A model generated the notes under the pieces. That model was not told the DNA's origin. It worked only from the letters and a program-made list of their open reading frames with translations, and searched no databases. A stretch of 64,000 bases of DNA from Prevotella sp. UBA2754 (GTDB lineage: Bacteria; Bacteroidota; Bacteroidia; Bacteroidales; Bacteroidaceae), in NCBI GenBank assembly GCA_002353295.1, contig DEJG01000026.1, forward strand, positions 182,234-246,233, written 5' to 3'. Of this stretch, positions 1 to 8,529 are shown one piece after another. Both the position numbers and the translations under genes were made by a program. Position 1 is the first letter of the stretch; each line of letters opens with the position of its first letter.

Positions 1-366
1 GACGTTGTAGAATGGCGGCATATCTTGCCAGAAGTTGATAGTGCGCATTTTGATGGACTGATAGCTGAGCAGTTGGTTCCCATTGCAGATTTCTCAAACG
101 AGCATTTTAAAGCTTTTGGCGTCATGACAGGAATTGAAGGAATTGGGAGTACTCATTTTTTCTCACAGCAATTGTTACCACTGATTTCTGGTCGTAAAGT
201 TGCTTATCTCATGTTCGGACGCAATGATGGAGAAGTTGAGGAAAGGCATTTCTGCGTACCCTATCCAGGTATGAACAAAGAATATGTAACAGACTTTATT
301 AAATTTTATAATGATAAGAAAACATTATTTCATCACGATTTAAATGGTTTGTATCTAAAAAAATAG
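1..366 (+). CDS. Unrecognised protein, 3' part only
   Basis: The reading frame is open from the first base of the window to a TAG at 364-366, so the gene begins upstream and at least its last 121 codons are here. I do not recognise the family. The visible part is a soluble-looking mixed alpha/beta sequence with no signal peptide or membrane segment; it contains the stretch LPLISGRKVAYLMFGRND and ends in DLNGLYLKK. The next 90 bases carry a decayed copy of this C-terminus, and a strong terminator follows. A TTG at 25 could be read as a start, but nothing supports it over continuation from upstream. Confidence 0.6.
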   Translation, partial: DVVEWRHILPEVDSAHFDGLIAEQLVPIADFSNEHFKAFGVMTGIEGIGSTHFFSQQLLPLISGRKVAYLMFGRNDGEVEERHFCVPYPGMNKEYVTDFIKFYNDKKTLFHHDLNGLYLKK

Positions 367-380
367 ATTAAGAAGGTGTT

Positions 381-458
381 CATGGTTACTTTATACGTTT
401 TTATAACGATAGTAAATCACCCTTTTTACAAGACCTTAATGGACTATACCTAAAATAA
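381..458 (+). pseudogene. Decayed duplicate of the preceding gene's C-terminus
   Basis: In the frame starting at 381 the sequence reads HGYFIRFYNDSKSPFLQDLN then GLYLK and TAA at 456-458. The upstream gene ends DFIKFYNDKKTLFHHDLN then GLYLKK. The match covers about 24 residues. The frame is closed by a TAA at 369-371 and has no start codon, so this is a remnant of a tandem copy, not a gene. Confidence 0.65.
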
Positions 459-490
459 TTAATTTCAGGACTTAAGTTGATTAATGCAGT

Positions 491-530
491 CGCCCCGCAT
501 TGTAATAATGCGGGGCGATTTTTATTTATT
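491..530 (+). terminator. Rho-independent terminator
   Basis: A perfect 11-bp stem (CGCCCCGCATT at 491-501, AATGCGGGGCG at 507-517) with a 5-nt loop is followed by a T-rich tail at 519-530. The T tract is on the plus strand, so it terminates transcription from the left. It sits against the 3' end of the converging esterase gene. Confidence 0.88.
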
Positions 531-1713
531 TCAGTACCGAGATTTGGATATTGTCGGTATCTGTGGGCTTACCTAAGAGAAACTTGTCAAGGAAGGCTTC
601 GACTTCAGGATACTGACTCTCAGGGAGCATGCAGTGGGGATGACCGCCCACGATGGAATACCCCATACGGTCAGCAATGCCGAAGTATTGCCATACCTCA
701 CGGGCTGCTTTGGCAGAAACCAGGGCGGAACGGTCGGCTAACCATGTGTAGTCAGGATTACCGAGAATAAGTAGCGCTCTTGGGCATATCATGGCACAGA
801 GTTCATGGTGGTCGTAAGGCATGCGATAGACACTGTCGCCAGAAAATGTGGTACGCATACTTTCAAGGAACCAGTGGTAATCTGTCTTCTCAAGACACTC
901 CACGCTGTCGAGTTGGTGGGAGATACGCCATGCTGCAGCTCCGCCGCCACCAGGCTCCTGGGCAATGGTGAGGGCAATGCGTTCGTCGAACGCTCCACAG
1001 AATAGTGCCATCTTGCCGGCATAGGAACAACCAGAGACTCCGATATGTCGGGTGTCAATCTTGGTCACTTCTGATCCTAAGATTTGCAGTCCGTCAATCA
1101 GTCGACTAACTCCCCATGCCCATTCGCTATAGGCTCCGTTGGCCGTGAGCTCAGGATAGAGACGGTCAAAGGCATGTTCGCCTCTGTCATGATGTGGCCG
1201 CCATTGGGAGTAATCATTCACCTGTGCTTCATGAAAGGTCATGGTGGCAATGGGACGGTTTTCAAATAGGGGCTTGGGGAGACTGAGCATACTGGTGCCT
1301 ATCATAAGGGCGTAGGGAGCTTTGCCTGTCTTGGGATAATGAATGGTGGAACGGAGGGTGAGTGTCTGTCCATTCACCGTTACATCCACTATCAGTGTGT
1401 CTGCATCCATTCGCGCCTTCACCTGATGAGACTCAACAGCAGGCTTGCGGCCGATGCCATAGTGCTGAATCTCTGCAGCTATCTCACTGCGACGATGCGC
1501 CCACTCTGTGAAATTTGCAACGCGTCCCTTTCCATTGCTCCATGCCAAAGGGTCAGGGAGTTCGCGACATTCTGGCAACTGGTCGTAGCCGGGCATCTCA
1601 GGGGCTGCAAAATGACGACCTGTATGTTCTTGGTCATAGACCAAAGGCAATTGTTGGCCATGGGCGCATAGCCCATAGCCAACAAGGATAGAAATGAATA
1701 GTGATTTGTACAT
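526..1713 (-). CDS. CE15 4-O-methyl-glucuronoyl methylesterase
   Basis: A secreted serine esterase of carbohydrate esterase family 15, which cuts the ester bond between xylan glucuronic acid side chains and lignin alcohols. The 395-residue protein starts with a signal peptide ending near CAHGQQ (residue 20). The CE15 nucleophile motif GCSYAGK has Ser230, the conserved acidic stretch IAQEPGGGGAAAWR surrounds Glu253, and a C-terminal GGHPHC supplies the likely catalytic His358. It lies 6 nt behind the GH10-CE1 gene in the same direction, so the two form an operon for ester-decorated glucuronoarabinoxylan. Confidence 0.85.
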   Translation of the reverse strand: MYKSLFISILVGYGLCAHGQQLPLVYDQEHTGRHFAAPEMPGYDQLPECRELPDPLAWSNGKGRVANFTEWAHRRSEIAAEIQHYGIGRKPAVESHQVKARMDADTLIVDVTVNGQTLTLRSTIHYPKTGKAPYALMIGTSMLSLPKPLFENRPIATMTFHEAQVNDYSQWRPHHDRGEHAFDRLYPELTANGAYSEWAWGVSRLIDGLQILGSEVTKIDTRHIGVSGCSYAGKMALFCGAFDERIALTIAQEPGGGGAAAWRISHQLDSVECLEKTDYHWFLESMRTTFSGDSVYRMPYDHHELCAMICPRALLILGNPDYTWLADRSALVSAKAAREVWQYFGIADRMGYSIVGGHPHCMLPESQYPEVEAFLDKFLLGKPTDTDNIQISVLK

Positions 1714-1719
1714 GTTTCC

Positions 1720-3906
1720 TTATTTAAAAAGTAGTGGTGCCATCTGATAAAGACTGCGGCGCCAGGTAAGGAATTCGTGGGCTGTACCCTCAGAGATATA
1801 GCCATGAGCATTGAAGCCGGCTTCCTTCAGACGGGCAGTTGATTCCTTGATGGCATCAGGGCGTTCCTTAGAACCGCAACTCTGGAAAATCACCTTTACC
1901 TGCTTCTTGTCCTTGATGTCCTTGGGCTCATACTGTCCACCACTCAGCAGGCCATAATAGCCGAATACCTCAGGACGACGCAAAGTGATGAGTTTGGTCT
2001 CGAAACCACCCATTGACAGACCTGCCATGGCACGGTTCCACTTGTCTGCCTTTGTCTGGAAGTTGGCATCGATATAAGGAACGAGCTCGTCAACGAGAAC
2101 GGTCTCAAACTCCTTGGCAGTGAACTCATGCAGTCTGCCGAACTTGACATCATTGGTCATACCATAGGTCATCACGATGATGAAGGGCTTGATTTTGCCG
2201 TCTGCAATCAAGTTGTCCATGATGAGATTGGCATGCCCCTGGTTGCTCCAAGCGGTCTCATCCTCGCCCCAGCCATGCTGGAGATAGAGTACAGGGAATT
2301 TCTCCTTGGGATTCTTGCCATACGTAGGAGGGGTATAGACGAAGGCACGACGCACGGTGTTGGTGCTCTTAGAAGGGAACAGCACTTGCTGAACATTTCC
2401 ATGAGGAACATCCATGCGACAGGCATAAAAAGCTTGGTCGTGGGCGGGAATCTCAATACCACTCTCCCAACGGCATGAACCGAAATAATTGTTGGTGCCT
2501 GGGTCGTTGACAATACCACCGTCAACAGTCAGATGATAATAGTGGAATCCTTCGTCCATCGGACCTTCTGTCTGGCCCACAAAAGAACCGTCGTAGGTCT
2601 TGTGGAGTTTCGTACCGCCGCGTCCGCCTAAACCGAGGCTGACCACAATCTCTTTGGCATCAGGCATATCGACACGGAAACGAACATAACCCTGAGAGTT
2701 TACCTGTGGGAACTGCTGTCCTGGTTGGTTCATGACAGAAGGTACAAAGTCTTCCTTGACACCTTCAGACTCAGGAAATGCCAGTTCGGGCTTGAAAGGA
2801 GGCTTCTGAGCCTGACCGCCCTGACGAGGCTTGCGGGCTGGACGCTTGGGCATATCCCAAAGCGGTGCCTTCATATCGCGGATGTATTCGTAAGACAGTT
2901 TTGGCTTGTATTCGGTGTCGAAGGGGAGGGGGTAGTTGGCGACACCTACCCATGAGTCTTTGTCGCCAAGATTCCAGAAAGTGACACAGTCGATGACATC
3001 CTTGTGCTTGCGGAAAGCACGGAACACACGGGCATACTGGTCGGCAGAATGCTGCTTCACAGAATCGGTAACATTCACACCATCGCGACTGAACTGCAGC
3101 TGTCCGCCCATCTCTTCGTTAGCACGGATGTCAAGCTCGGTTACGTGGATGTGTTTTACCACCTGCTTATAGAGGCTGATAGCGTCATCAACCTCTTTTT
3201 CGGTAGGACCGTAAATATTGTAATGCCCCTGCATACCGATACCATCGATAGGCACACCGGCAGCTTTCATCTTTTTCACCATCTCATAGATACGCTTGCT
3301 CTTCACGGGGTCGCACTCATTGTAGTCATTATAGAACAAAAGCGCTTTGGGGTCGGCCTCGTGGGCATACTCGAAAGCCTTGGCAATGAACTCATCACCA
3401 TAGAGCTTGTACATGGGGCTTTGACGATAGGGATCCTCTGCCTTTATATCATCGGTGATAGCCTCGTTGACTACATCCCAACAATAAACGATATCCTTGT
3501 AACGGTTGACAATGGCGAAGATATGCTTCTTCATGCGGGCATAGAACACCTCTTTTGAAGGGTTGTCCTCATACATCCATTTCCCGATCTGATTATGCCA
3601 CATCAGACAGTGACCACGCATCTTGATGCCGTTTTGGCGGCAGAAGTTGGCAATGCGGTCGGCTCCGTCCCAATTGTATACACCCTCAGAAGGCTCTATA
3701 GGTTCGGGCTTCATATCGTTTTCAGCTGTTACGCTATTGAATTCCTTCACTACGAGCGCCTGTTGTTGGGCATTCGTTACATTACGTTGATTAACGGCTA
3801 CACCAATTTTGAAATAATCTTTGTAGACATCTTTCAGTCCTTGGGCATGAGCTATTATGCCACCTGCCATGGCAAGTACTGCCGTCATAAGAAAAGTTTT
3901 TCTCAT
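1720..3906 (-). CDS. Bifunctional GH10 endo-xylanase / CE1 feruloyl esterase
   Basis: A secreted enzyme that cuts the xylan backbone and removes ferulate. From the chosen start it is 728 residues: signal peptide (about 1-22), GH10 barrel (about 25-350) with acid/base Glu148 in WDVVNEA and nucleophile Glu257 in HVTELDIR, a Pro/Lys/Gln-rich linker (about 353-375), a CBM48-like beta domain (about 400-500), and a CE1 esterase with Ser631 in AGLSMGG and a late His in GTAHEF. The layout matches Xyn10D-Fae1A of Prevotella ruminicola. I chose ATG 3906 over the in-frame ATG 3939 because it begins a clean signal peptide and 3939 lies only about 10 nt from the predicted transcription start. Confidence 0.92.
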   Translation of the reverse strand: MRKTFLMTAVLAMAGGIIAHAQGLKDVYKDYFKIGVAVNQRNVTNAQQQALVVKEFNSVTAENDMKPEPIEPSEGVYNWDGADRIANFCRQNGIKMRGHCLMWHNQIGKWMYEDNPSKEVFYARMKKHIFAIVNRYKDIVYCWDVVNEAITDDIKAEDPYRQSPMYKLYGDEFIAKAFEYAHEADPKALLFYNDYNECDPVKSKRIYEMVKKMKAAGVPIDGIGMQGHYNIYGPTEKEVDDAISLYKQVVKHIHVTELDIRANEEMGGQLQFSRDGVNVTDSVKQHSADQYARVFRAFRKHKDVIDCVTFWNLGDKDSWVGVANYPLPFDTEYKPKLSYEYIRDMKAPLWDMPKRPARKPRQGGQAQKPPFKPELAFPESEGVKEDFVPSVMNQPGQQFPQVNSQGYVRFRVDMPDAKEIVVSLGLGGRGGTKLHKTYDGSFVGQTEGPMDEGFHYYHLTVDGGIVNDPGTNNYFGSCRWESGIEIPAHDQAFYACRMDVPHGNVQQVLFPSKSTNTVRRAFVYTPPTYGKNPKEKFPVLYLQHGWGEDETAWSNQGHANLIMDNLIADGKIKPFIIVMTYGMTNDVKFGRLHEFTAKEFETVLVDELVPYIDANFQTKADKWNRAMAGLSMGGFETKLITLRRPEVFGYYGLLSGGQYEPKDIKDKKQVKVIFQSCGSKERPDAIKESTARLKEAGFNAHGYISEGTAHEFLTWRRSLYQMAPLLFK

Positions 3907-3955
3907 AGGTTTCTGTTCTTCTTTAATATTAATATTCATTAGTTTTGTGTGCTTG

Positions 3956-3963
3956 CAAAGGTA
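3956..3963 (-). promoter_or_regulatory. -7 box for the GH10-CE15 operon
   Basis: The minus strand reads TACCTTTG here, fitting the Bacteroidetes -7 consensus TAnnTTTG. Transcription would begin near 3950, giving a leader of about 45 nt before ATG 3906. Confidence 0.6.
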
Positions 3964-4027
3964 TGAAAAAAATATGAATTATCTTTTTGTTCATGTATCA
4001 TATTTATTGCTCAAATGTAACTTTTAC

Positions 4028-4058
4028 TTGCAGATATCAATAAAAAATGCTAACTTTG
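4028..4058 (+). promoter_or_regulatory. Promoter of the GH9 gene
   Basis: TTG at 4028-4030 and TAACTTTG at 4051-4058 are separated by 20 nt, the Bacteroidetes spacing. AAATGTAAC at 4013-4021 just upstream recurs, inverted, upstream of the large xylan operon at 18935-18943. Confidence 0.6.
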
Positions 4059-4094
4059 CATTTATAATAACTAAAAGTGAAATTATTACCAGCT

Positions 4095-6590
4095 ATGAGA
4101 AAACTATTGATAGGTTTTATGGTGTTGGCAACAGAGCTGTTGTCAGCCCAGTCGTTCCAACTTCTTCCGGACGGTTATTTTCATGACGGCGGTGTGGATG
4201 TGATGGCGTTCAGTGACTTCTATCCAGAGGGACACCAAGGCGGTGTATGTGTGATTATGAACGGGCATCGTATTGCTACGAATGGCGACATTCGTATGGA
4301 GGCTACACCTGGGCAGTGGCAACCTGTTCCCAAGCAGTTGAGTCGAAAGGTGGAGGGTAACAGGATCATCACAACATTGTGCTATCCCGACTCGGCACGG
4401 CATTTGACGGGATTCAATCCGATGGTGTATCCTGACTATGTGTTTACCTATGAAGTGAATGTTGAAAGTCAGGGCAAGAGTATTGTTGTGACGGTAGATC
4501 TGGATAAACCTGTACCAGAATTTCTTTTAGGGAAGGTAGGATTCAATCTGGAATTCTACCCTGGTTGGTTGTTTGGAAAGCCTTGGATGATGGATCAGCA
4601 GACAGGTATCTATCCACAGCAGCCCAATTCGCCTCTGATGACGACTGCGGAAAATAATCAGCATATAGGCCATTTCTATGTAGGGAAGGGACAGTTGGCG
4701 GATATAGACCATTTGAATGCATCCGGATACAGTCCGTTTACAGCCGATAGGCTGATAGCTGAGCCGTATGCTGTGGGAAAGAAGTTTACCTCACGACCTG
4801 ACGACCCCTATAGTAAGTTGACCATAGAATCATTGACAGAGCCACTGAAACTCTATGACGGGCGTATGAATCATAACAACGGATGGTTTGTATTGCGCAG
4901 TGAGGTAGCATCAGGTGTGACGAAGGGTGCTGTAAAATGGATCATTACACCGCATGTGGTTAGTGACTGGCGGTATGAACCTGTGGTACAAATATCACAA
5001 GTAGGATATGCTCCTATGCAGGCAAAACAGGCAATTATCGAGACTGATGCTCGTGAACAGACTGTAGAAACGGCTCAGCTGATTCGTATTGACGGAGAGG
5101 GTGAGACGGTTGTGAAAAGCATACAGCCACAGGTCTGGGGTAAGTTCTTGCGCTATCGTTATCTGAAAGCCGATTTCAGTAGTATACAACAGCCTGGTCT
5201 TTATAAAATAAAGTATGGGAAGTCGGAATCATCCGTATTCCGTATTGCTACAGATATCTATGAAAGAGGTGTTTGGCAACCTGTGATCGAGTATTTCCTG
5301 CCTGTTCAAATGTGTCATATGAGGGTCAGTGAGAAATACCGTGTATGGCATGATGCCTGTCATATGGATGATGCACTGATGGCTGCTGTAGGTAACCATA
5401 TTGACGGTTACGACCAACGGCCGGGACTTTCCAAATATGAAGCTGGTGCCATTGTACCGGGAGTGAACGTCGGAGGATGGCATGATGCAGGTGATTTTGA
5501 TTTGCGCATAGAGTCACAGGCTGGCGAAGCATATATTTTGACATTGGCTTATGAGGCTTTCCGTCCAGAGATAGACGTGACTGCTATCGACCAGCAACGT
5601 CATCGTGTTGAGATTCATGAACCTGACGGCAAGAACGACTTCTTGCAGCAGATAGAGAATGGTGCACTGACCGTAGTACGCAGCTATCAAGCCTTGGGAA
5701 GACTCTATCGGGGTATCATTTGTAATAATCTTCGCCAGTATGTGTTATTGGGTGATGCAGCAGCTATGACAGACGGTGTGGTAGGTAATGAGGATGACCG
5801 TTGGATATTTACAGAGAACAATCCATTCCGTGAGATATCCACGGCAGCCCAGCTGGCTGCAATCAGTCGCGCACTGAAAGGGTATAACGACCAACTCAGT
5901 AAAGAGTGTCTGGATATTGCTGTGAAGATTTATGGCGAGGCAGATGACAGGATCAAGTTGCAAGCTGCCATAGAACTTTATCTGACCACAGGCGAACAAA
6001 CCTATCTGGACTTCATTCTCGGGCAGCAAGAAATGGCGGTCAAGAATATCAGACATACAGGATGGGTGTTGACGCGTGTCGTGAAAAAAATGGAGGAAAT
6101 GAAAGATAAACGTGCTAAATCTTTTGTTGCTGCTTATCACCAGGCGCTAACCAATTATAGGGCGGAACTGGAGAAACTGGCTGCAGAGACACCGTATGGC
6201 GTACCTTATCGTCCATCTATCTGGGGTGCTGGATGGGATATTCAGCGTTTCGGATTTGAATATTATTTCCTCACCAAAAATTATCCTGACATTTTCCCAA
6301 AGGAGATTGTATTCAATGCTTTGAATTTTATTTTGGGCTGTCATCCAGGCAAAAATACGGCATCCTTTGCATCTGGTGTAGGGGCTAAGTCGGCAACAGT
6401 AGCTTACGGACTGAACCGCGCCGACTGGTCGTATATCCCTGGAGGTGTCGTATCGGGAACGGCACTGATCCGTCCTGACTTCCCAGAGCTCTTGGAATTC
6501 CCCTTCCTCTGGCAACAGACAGAGTATGTGTTGGGTGGAGGTTCATCACACTATATGTTCTTGGTATTGGCGGCACGGCAATTGATATAG
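4095..6590 (+). CDS. GH9 endoglucanase-type glycoside hydrolase with CelD-N Ig-like domain
   Basis: An inverting beta-glucanase of family GH9, probably acting on beta-1,4-glucan or mixed-linkage glucan. From ATG 4095 it has 831 residues: signal peptide to about LLSAQ, an N-terminal region of about 270 residues I cannot assign, an Ig-like CelD-N domain (about 296-385, starting PVVQISQVGYAP), then the GH9 (alpha/alpha)6 barrel. The catalytic base motif DAGD is at 464-467 and the acid is Glu810 in QQTEYVLGGG. The upstream in-frame ATG 4077 would give a leader of only about 12 nt and a poorer signal peptide. It diverges from the GH10 operon. Confidence 0.87.
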   Translation: MRKLLIGFMVLATELLSAQSFQLLPDGYFHDGGVDVMAFSDFYPEGHQGGVCVIMNGHRIATNGDIRMEATPGQWQPVPKQLSRKVEGNRIITTLCYPDSARHLTGFNPMVYPDYVFTYEVNVESQGKSIVVTVDLDKPVPEFLLGKVGFNLEFYPGWLFGKPWMMDQQTGIYPQQPNSPLMTTAENNQHIGHFYVGKGQLADIDHLNASGYSPFTADRLIAEPYAVGKKFTSRPDDPYSKLTIESLTEPLKLYDGRMNHNNGWFVLRSEVASGVTKGAVKWIITPHVVSDWRYEPVVQISQVGYAPMQAKQAIIETDAREQTVETAQLIRIDGEGETVVKSIQPQVWGKFLRYRYLKADFSSIQQPGLYKIKYGKSESSVFRIATDIYERGVWQPVIEYFLPVQMCHMRVSEKYRVWHDACHMDDALMAAVGNHIDGYDQRPGLSKYEAGAIVPGVNVGGWHDAGDFDLRIESQAGEAYILTLAYEAFRPEIDVTAIDQQRHRVEIHEPDGKNDFLQQIENGALTVVRSYQALGRLYRGIICNNLRQYVLLGDAAAMTDGVVGNEDDRWIFTENNPFREISTAAQLAAISRALKGYNDQLSKECLDIAVKIYGEADDRIKLQAAIELYLTTGEQTYLDFILGQQEMAVKNIRHTGWVLTRVVKKMEEMKDKRAKSFVAAYHQALTNYRAELEKLAAETPYGVPYRPSIWGAGWDIQRFGFEYYFLTKNYPDIFPKEIVFNALNFILGCHPGKNTASFASGVGAKSATVAYGLNRADWSYIPGGVVSGTALIRPDFPELLEFPFLWQQTEYVLGGGSSHYMFLVLAARQLI

Positions 6591-6650
6591 GGATGATGAA
6601 TATTTTTTTTCATCGAAGCCACAATTTTTTATATGATGGGAGTATAATTT

Positions 6651-7595
6651 TTACTCAGACATATTCTTAATATAGGGTAAAGAAACTAAATCCTTCAATC
6701 CATAGAATTGTCGTGCATTCTCTCCAAGGAACAGTTGCTTGTCAGTTTCTGATAGCTCCTGTGACTTCAGAATGAAATCGTATGACATACGATAGGTAAT
6801 GGCCGTAATGGTGCGTGGATAGTCGCTACCCCACATCAGTCGATCCATTCCTACAAGCTCTGCAGCTTCGCGAATGGCACGAATGGCAGAAGGGTAGGGG
6901 TAGAACTCAGAATGATAGAGCCATGTAATACCCCCCGACTCGATACGGACATTCTCATTTCTTGCGAGTAGAACCTGTTCACGCCATCTGTTGTCTTCCC
7001 ATGGAGGGGTTACAGGGGGATTGGCCATCCCGAAATGGCCGATGGCAATCTTCAATTGGGGATATTCCTGAATGACTTCTGCCAATTCAGCAATTTGACT
7101 GAGGTTATCAGCCAATGTGATGGACAGGAAGACATTTTTTTCCTCCATCAGCCGGAACATACGCATCATCTCTTTTCCTGTTAAAGATTGTCCGAGCAGG
7201 CGGTGGGCAGGAATGGCTATACCACGGAAATGGTAAGTGTTGATCAGTTGAGATACTTGCTCGTAAAACCCTGGTTGAAGATAGTTTGCCATACCACAGG
7301 TTAGGAACCGATTCGGATATTGCTGTTGCACCTCTGCCAGATAGTCGTTTTGCAGTCCATCTATAAACTCCTGTACAACGATAGCGGCAGATACCTGGGC
7401 ATAGTTCATGTTCGAGAGAAAAACCTCAGCAGTGTTCTTTCCGTCTATCATGAAAGGTGGCAGCATCTGCACTTCTTCACCGAGGAATATTGAACGGCCG
7501 TTTTCTGTAGTACGAATCGGTTTTCCGTTCCAGTTTGTGTCTTGTCGAAGCCATAGATGACTATGGGCATCAATGATGTTGGTTTGTTCGTTCAT
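6651..7595 (-). CDS. Amidohydrolase_2 family metal-dependent hydrolase
   Basis: A cytoplasmic TIM-barrel hydrolase of the amidohydrolase-2 superfamily (COG3618-like). There is no signal peptide. The N-terminus has the metal motif IDAHSH, later metal or catalytic signatures include GHFG and a C-terminal WGSDYPR. It is the last gene of the seven-gene xylan operon, 22 nt behind the alpha/beta hydrolase. I chose ATG 7595, directly before NEQTNIIDAHSH; the longer frame to 7643 would overlap the previous gene. Its substrate is unknown. In this operon it might hydrolyse a lactone or a released side-chain acid, which is inference only. Confidence 0.75.
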   Translation of the reverse strand: MNEQTNIIDAHSHLWLRQDTNWNGKPIRTTENGRSIFLGEEVQMLPPFMIDGKNTAEVFLSNMNYAQVSAAIVVQEFIDGLQNDYLAEVQQQYPNRFLTCGMANYLQPGFYEQVSQLINTYHFRGIAIPAHRLLGQSLTGKEMMRMFRLMEEKNVFLSITLADNLSQIAELAEVIQEYPQLKIAIGHFGMANPPVTPPWEDNRWREQVLLARNENVRIESGGITWLYHSEFYPYPSAIRAIREAAELVGMDRLMWGSDYPRTITAITYRMSYDFILKSQELSETDKQLFLGENARQFYGLKDLVSLPYIKNMSE

Positions 7596-7617
7596 AGTTA
7601 TACTGTTATGGGTTATG

Positions 7618-8529
7618 TTAATATAAGTGTTCAAATTTTGCATTCTTCTCGAGGGTCCAGTCTTTACGCTTCAAGATACCAGGATGCTGGCCAAGGAACA
7701 TCTTGGCAGCTTCTTTGTCACCTTTTAACTGCCACTGCAGCCAGGCAAGGGCAGGGATGGTGAACTCACCACCATGAGGTTGACGATAGGTGCCGCCATG
7801 ACCGACAGGATAGTTGATAGCACAGGCAGGAACATGTTGGATACGATGGAAATCATCCATACCGTTGCCATAGGCAATGTCTGTCTCACCGCCTAAGATA
7901 TAGATAACAGGGGTGTGAATCTCCTTCAACTTTTCTTTAGGAGGCATCGGCATGCCACCAACAGCTTGGTTGGCATTCTGCTGATTGAACAAACCGCTAT
8001 TGCATATCATCAGTGAGGTGATACGTGGATCCGCACAATTGAAAAGTGTCTGCAGACCGCCGCATGACATACCAGCGACACAGATGTTCTTCGTGTCTAT
8101 CTTCTGATAGTAGGTCGATCGGGGGTCGGCATTCTGAGCGAAAGCCCAATCGATACTCTCTATCTGCTGTTGGGTGGTTGACATAGGACCGTTGTAAGGC
8201 TCCTCTTCCATAGGGATATATCCCGTTGCTAATACAATAAAGCCATGGGAAGCTATCTCATTGAGGAACTTGAAATGCTCCCAGGGTGAGTTGGTGCAGG
8301 CTCCATTGCCCCATACCAATACAGGCAATGGCTTGTCGGCATTGAAAACCGACAGGTCTTGTGGTACGAAAACAGTATGTGCGGGCAGTGATGCCTCTTC
8401 CTTCATCAAAACCTTATGAGGACCAGTTCCGCCTTCTTCAACAATTTTAGACAATGGCTGCTGTGCAAATGCAGTTATACTCATACCGCAGAGCAGGGTA
8501 AAAATAACTTTCTTCATATTATTATTCAT
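7618..8529 (-). CDS. Secreted alpha/beta hydrolase (candidate acetyl or feruloyl esterase)
   Basis: A 303-residue alpha/beta hydrolase with a signal peptide (cleavage near AFAQQ). The nucleophile elbow is AGMSCGG, preceded by a strand containing VLVWGNGAC; a late GHGG could provide the catalytic His. Its overall form resembles polyester-depolymerase or dienelactone-hydrolase-like esterases, so an ester substrate is likely, but the sequence does not reveal which. The ATG at 8529 overlaps the GH31 stop; an ATG at 8517 also gives a good signal peptide. Sixth gene of the xylan operon. Confidence 0.72.
   Translation of the reverse strand: MNNNMKKVIFTLLCGMSITAFAQQPLSKIVEEGGTGPHKVLMKEEASLPAHTVFVPQDLSVFNADKPLPVLVWGNGACTNSPWEHFKFLNEIASHGFIVLATGYIPMEEEPYNGPMSTTQQQIESIDWAFAQNADPRSTYYQKIDTKNICVAGMSCGGLQTLFNCADPRITSLMICNSGLFNQQNANQAVGGMPMPPKEKLKEIHTPVIYILGGETDIAYGNGMDDFHRIQHVPACAINYPVGHGGTYRQPHGGEFTIPALAWLQWQLKGDKEAAKMFLGQHPGILKRKDWTLEKNAKFEHLY

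Noticed and set aside
3004..3558. Long plus-strand frame (184 codons) opposite the GH10 gene
   Set aside because: It is antisense to a clear GH10 domain, has no promoter and no recognisable protein features.
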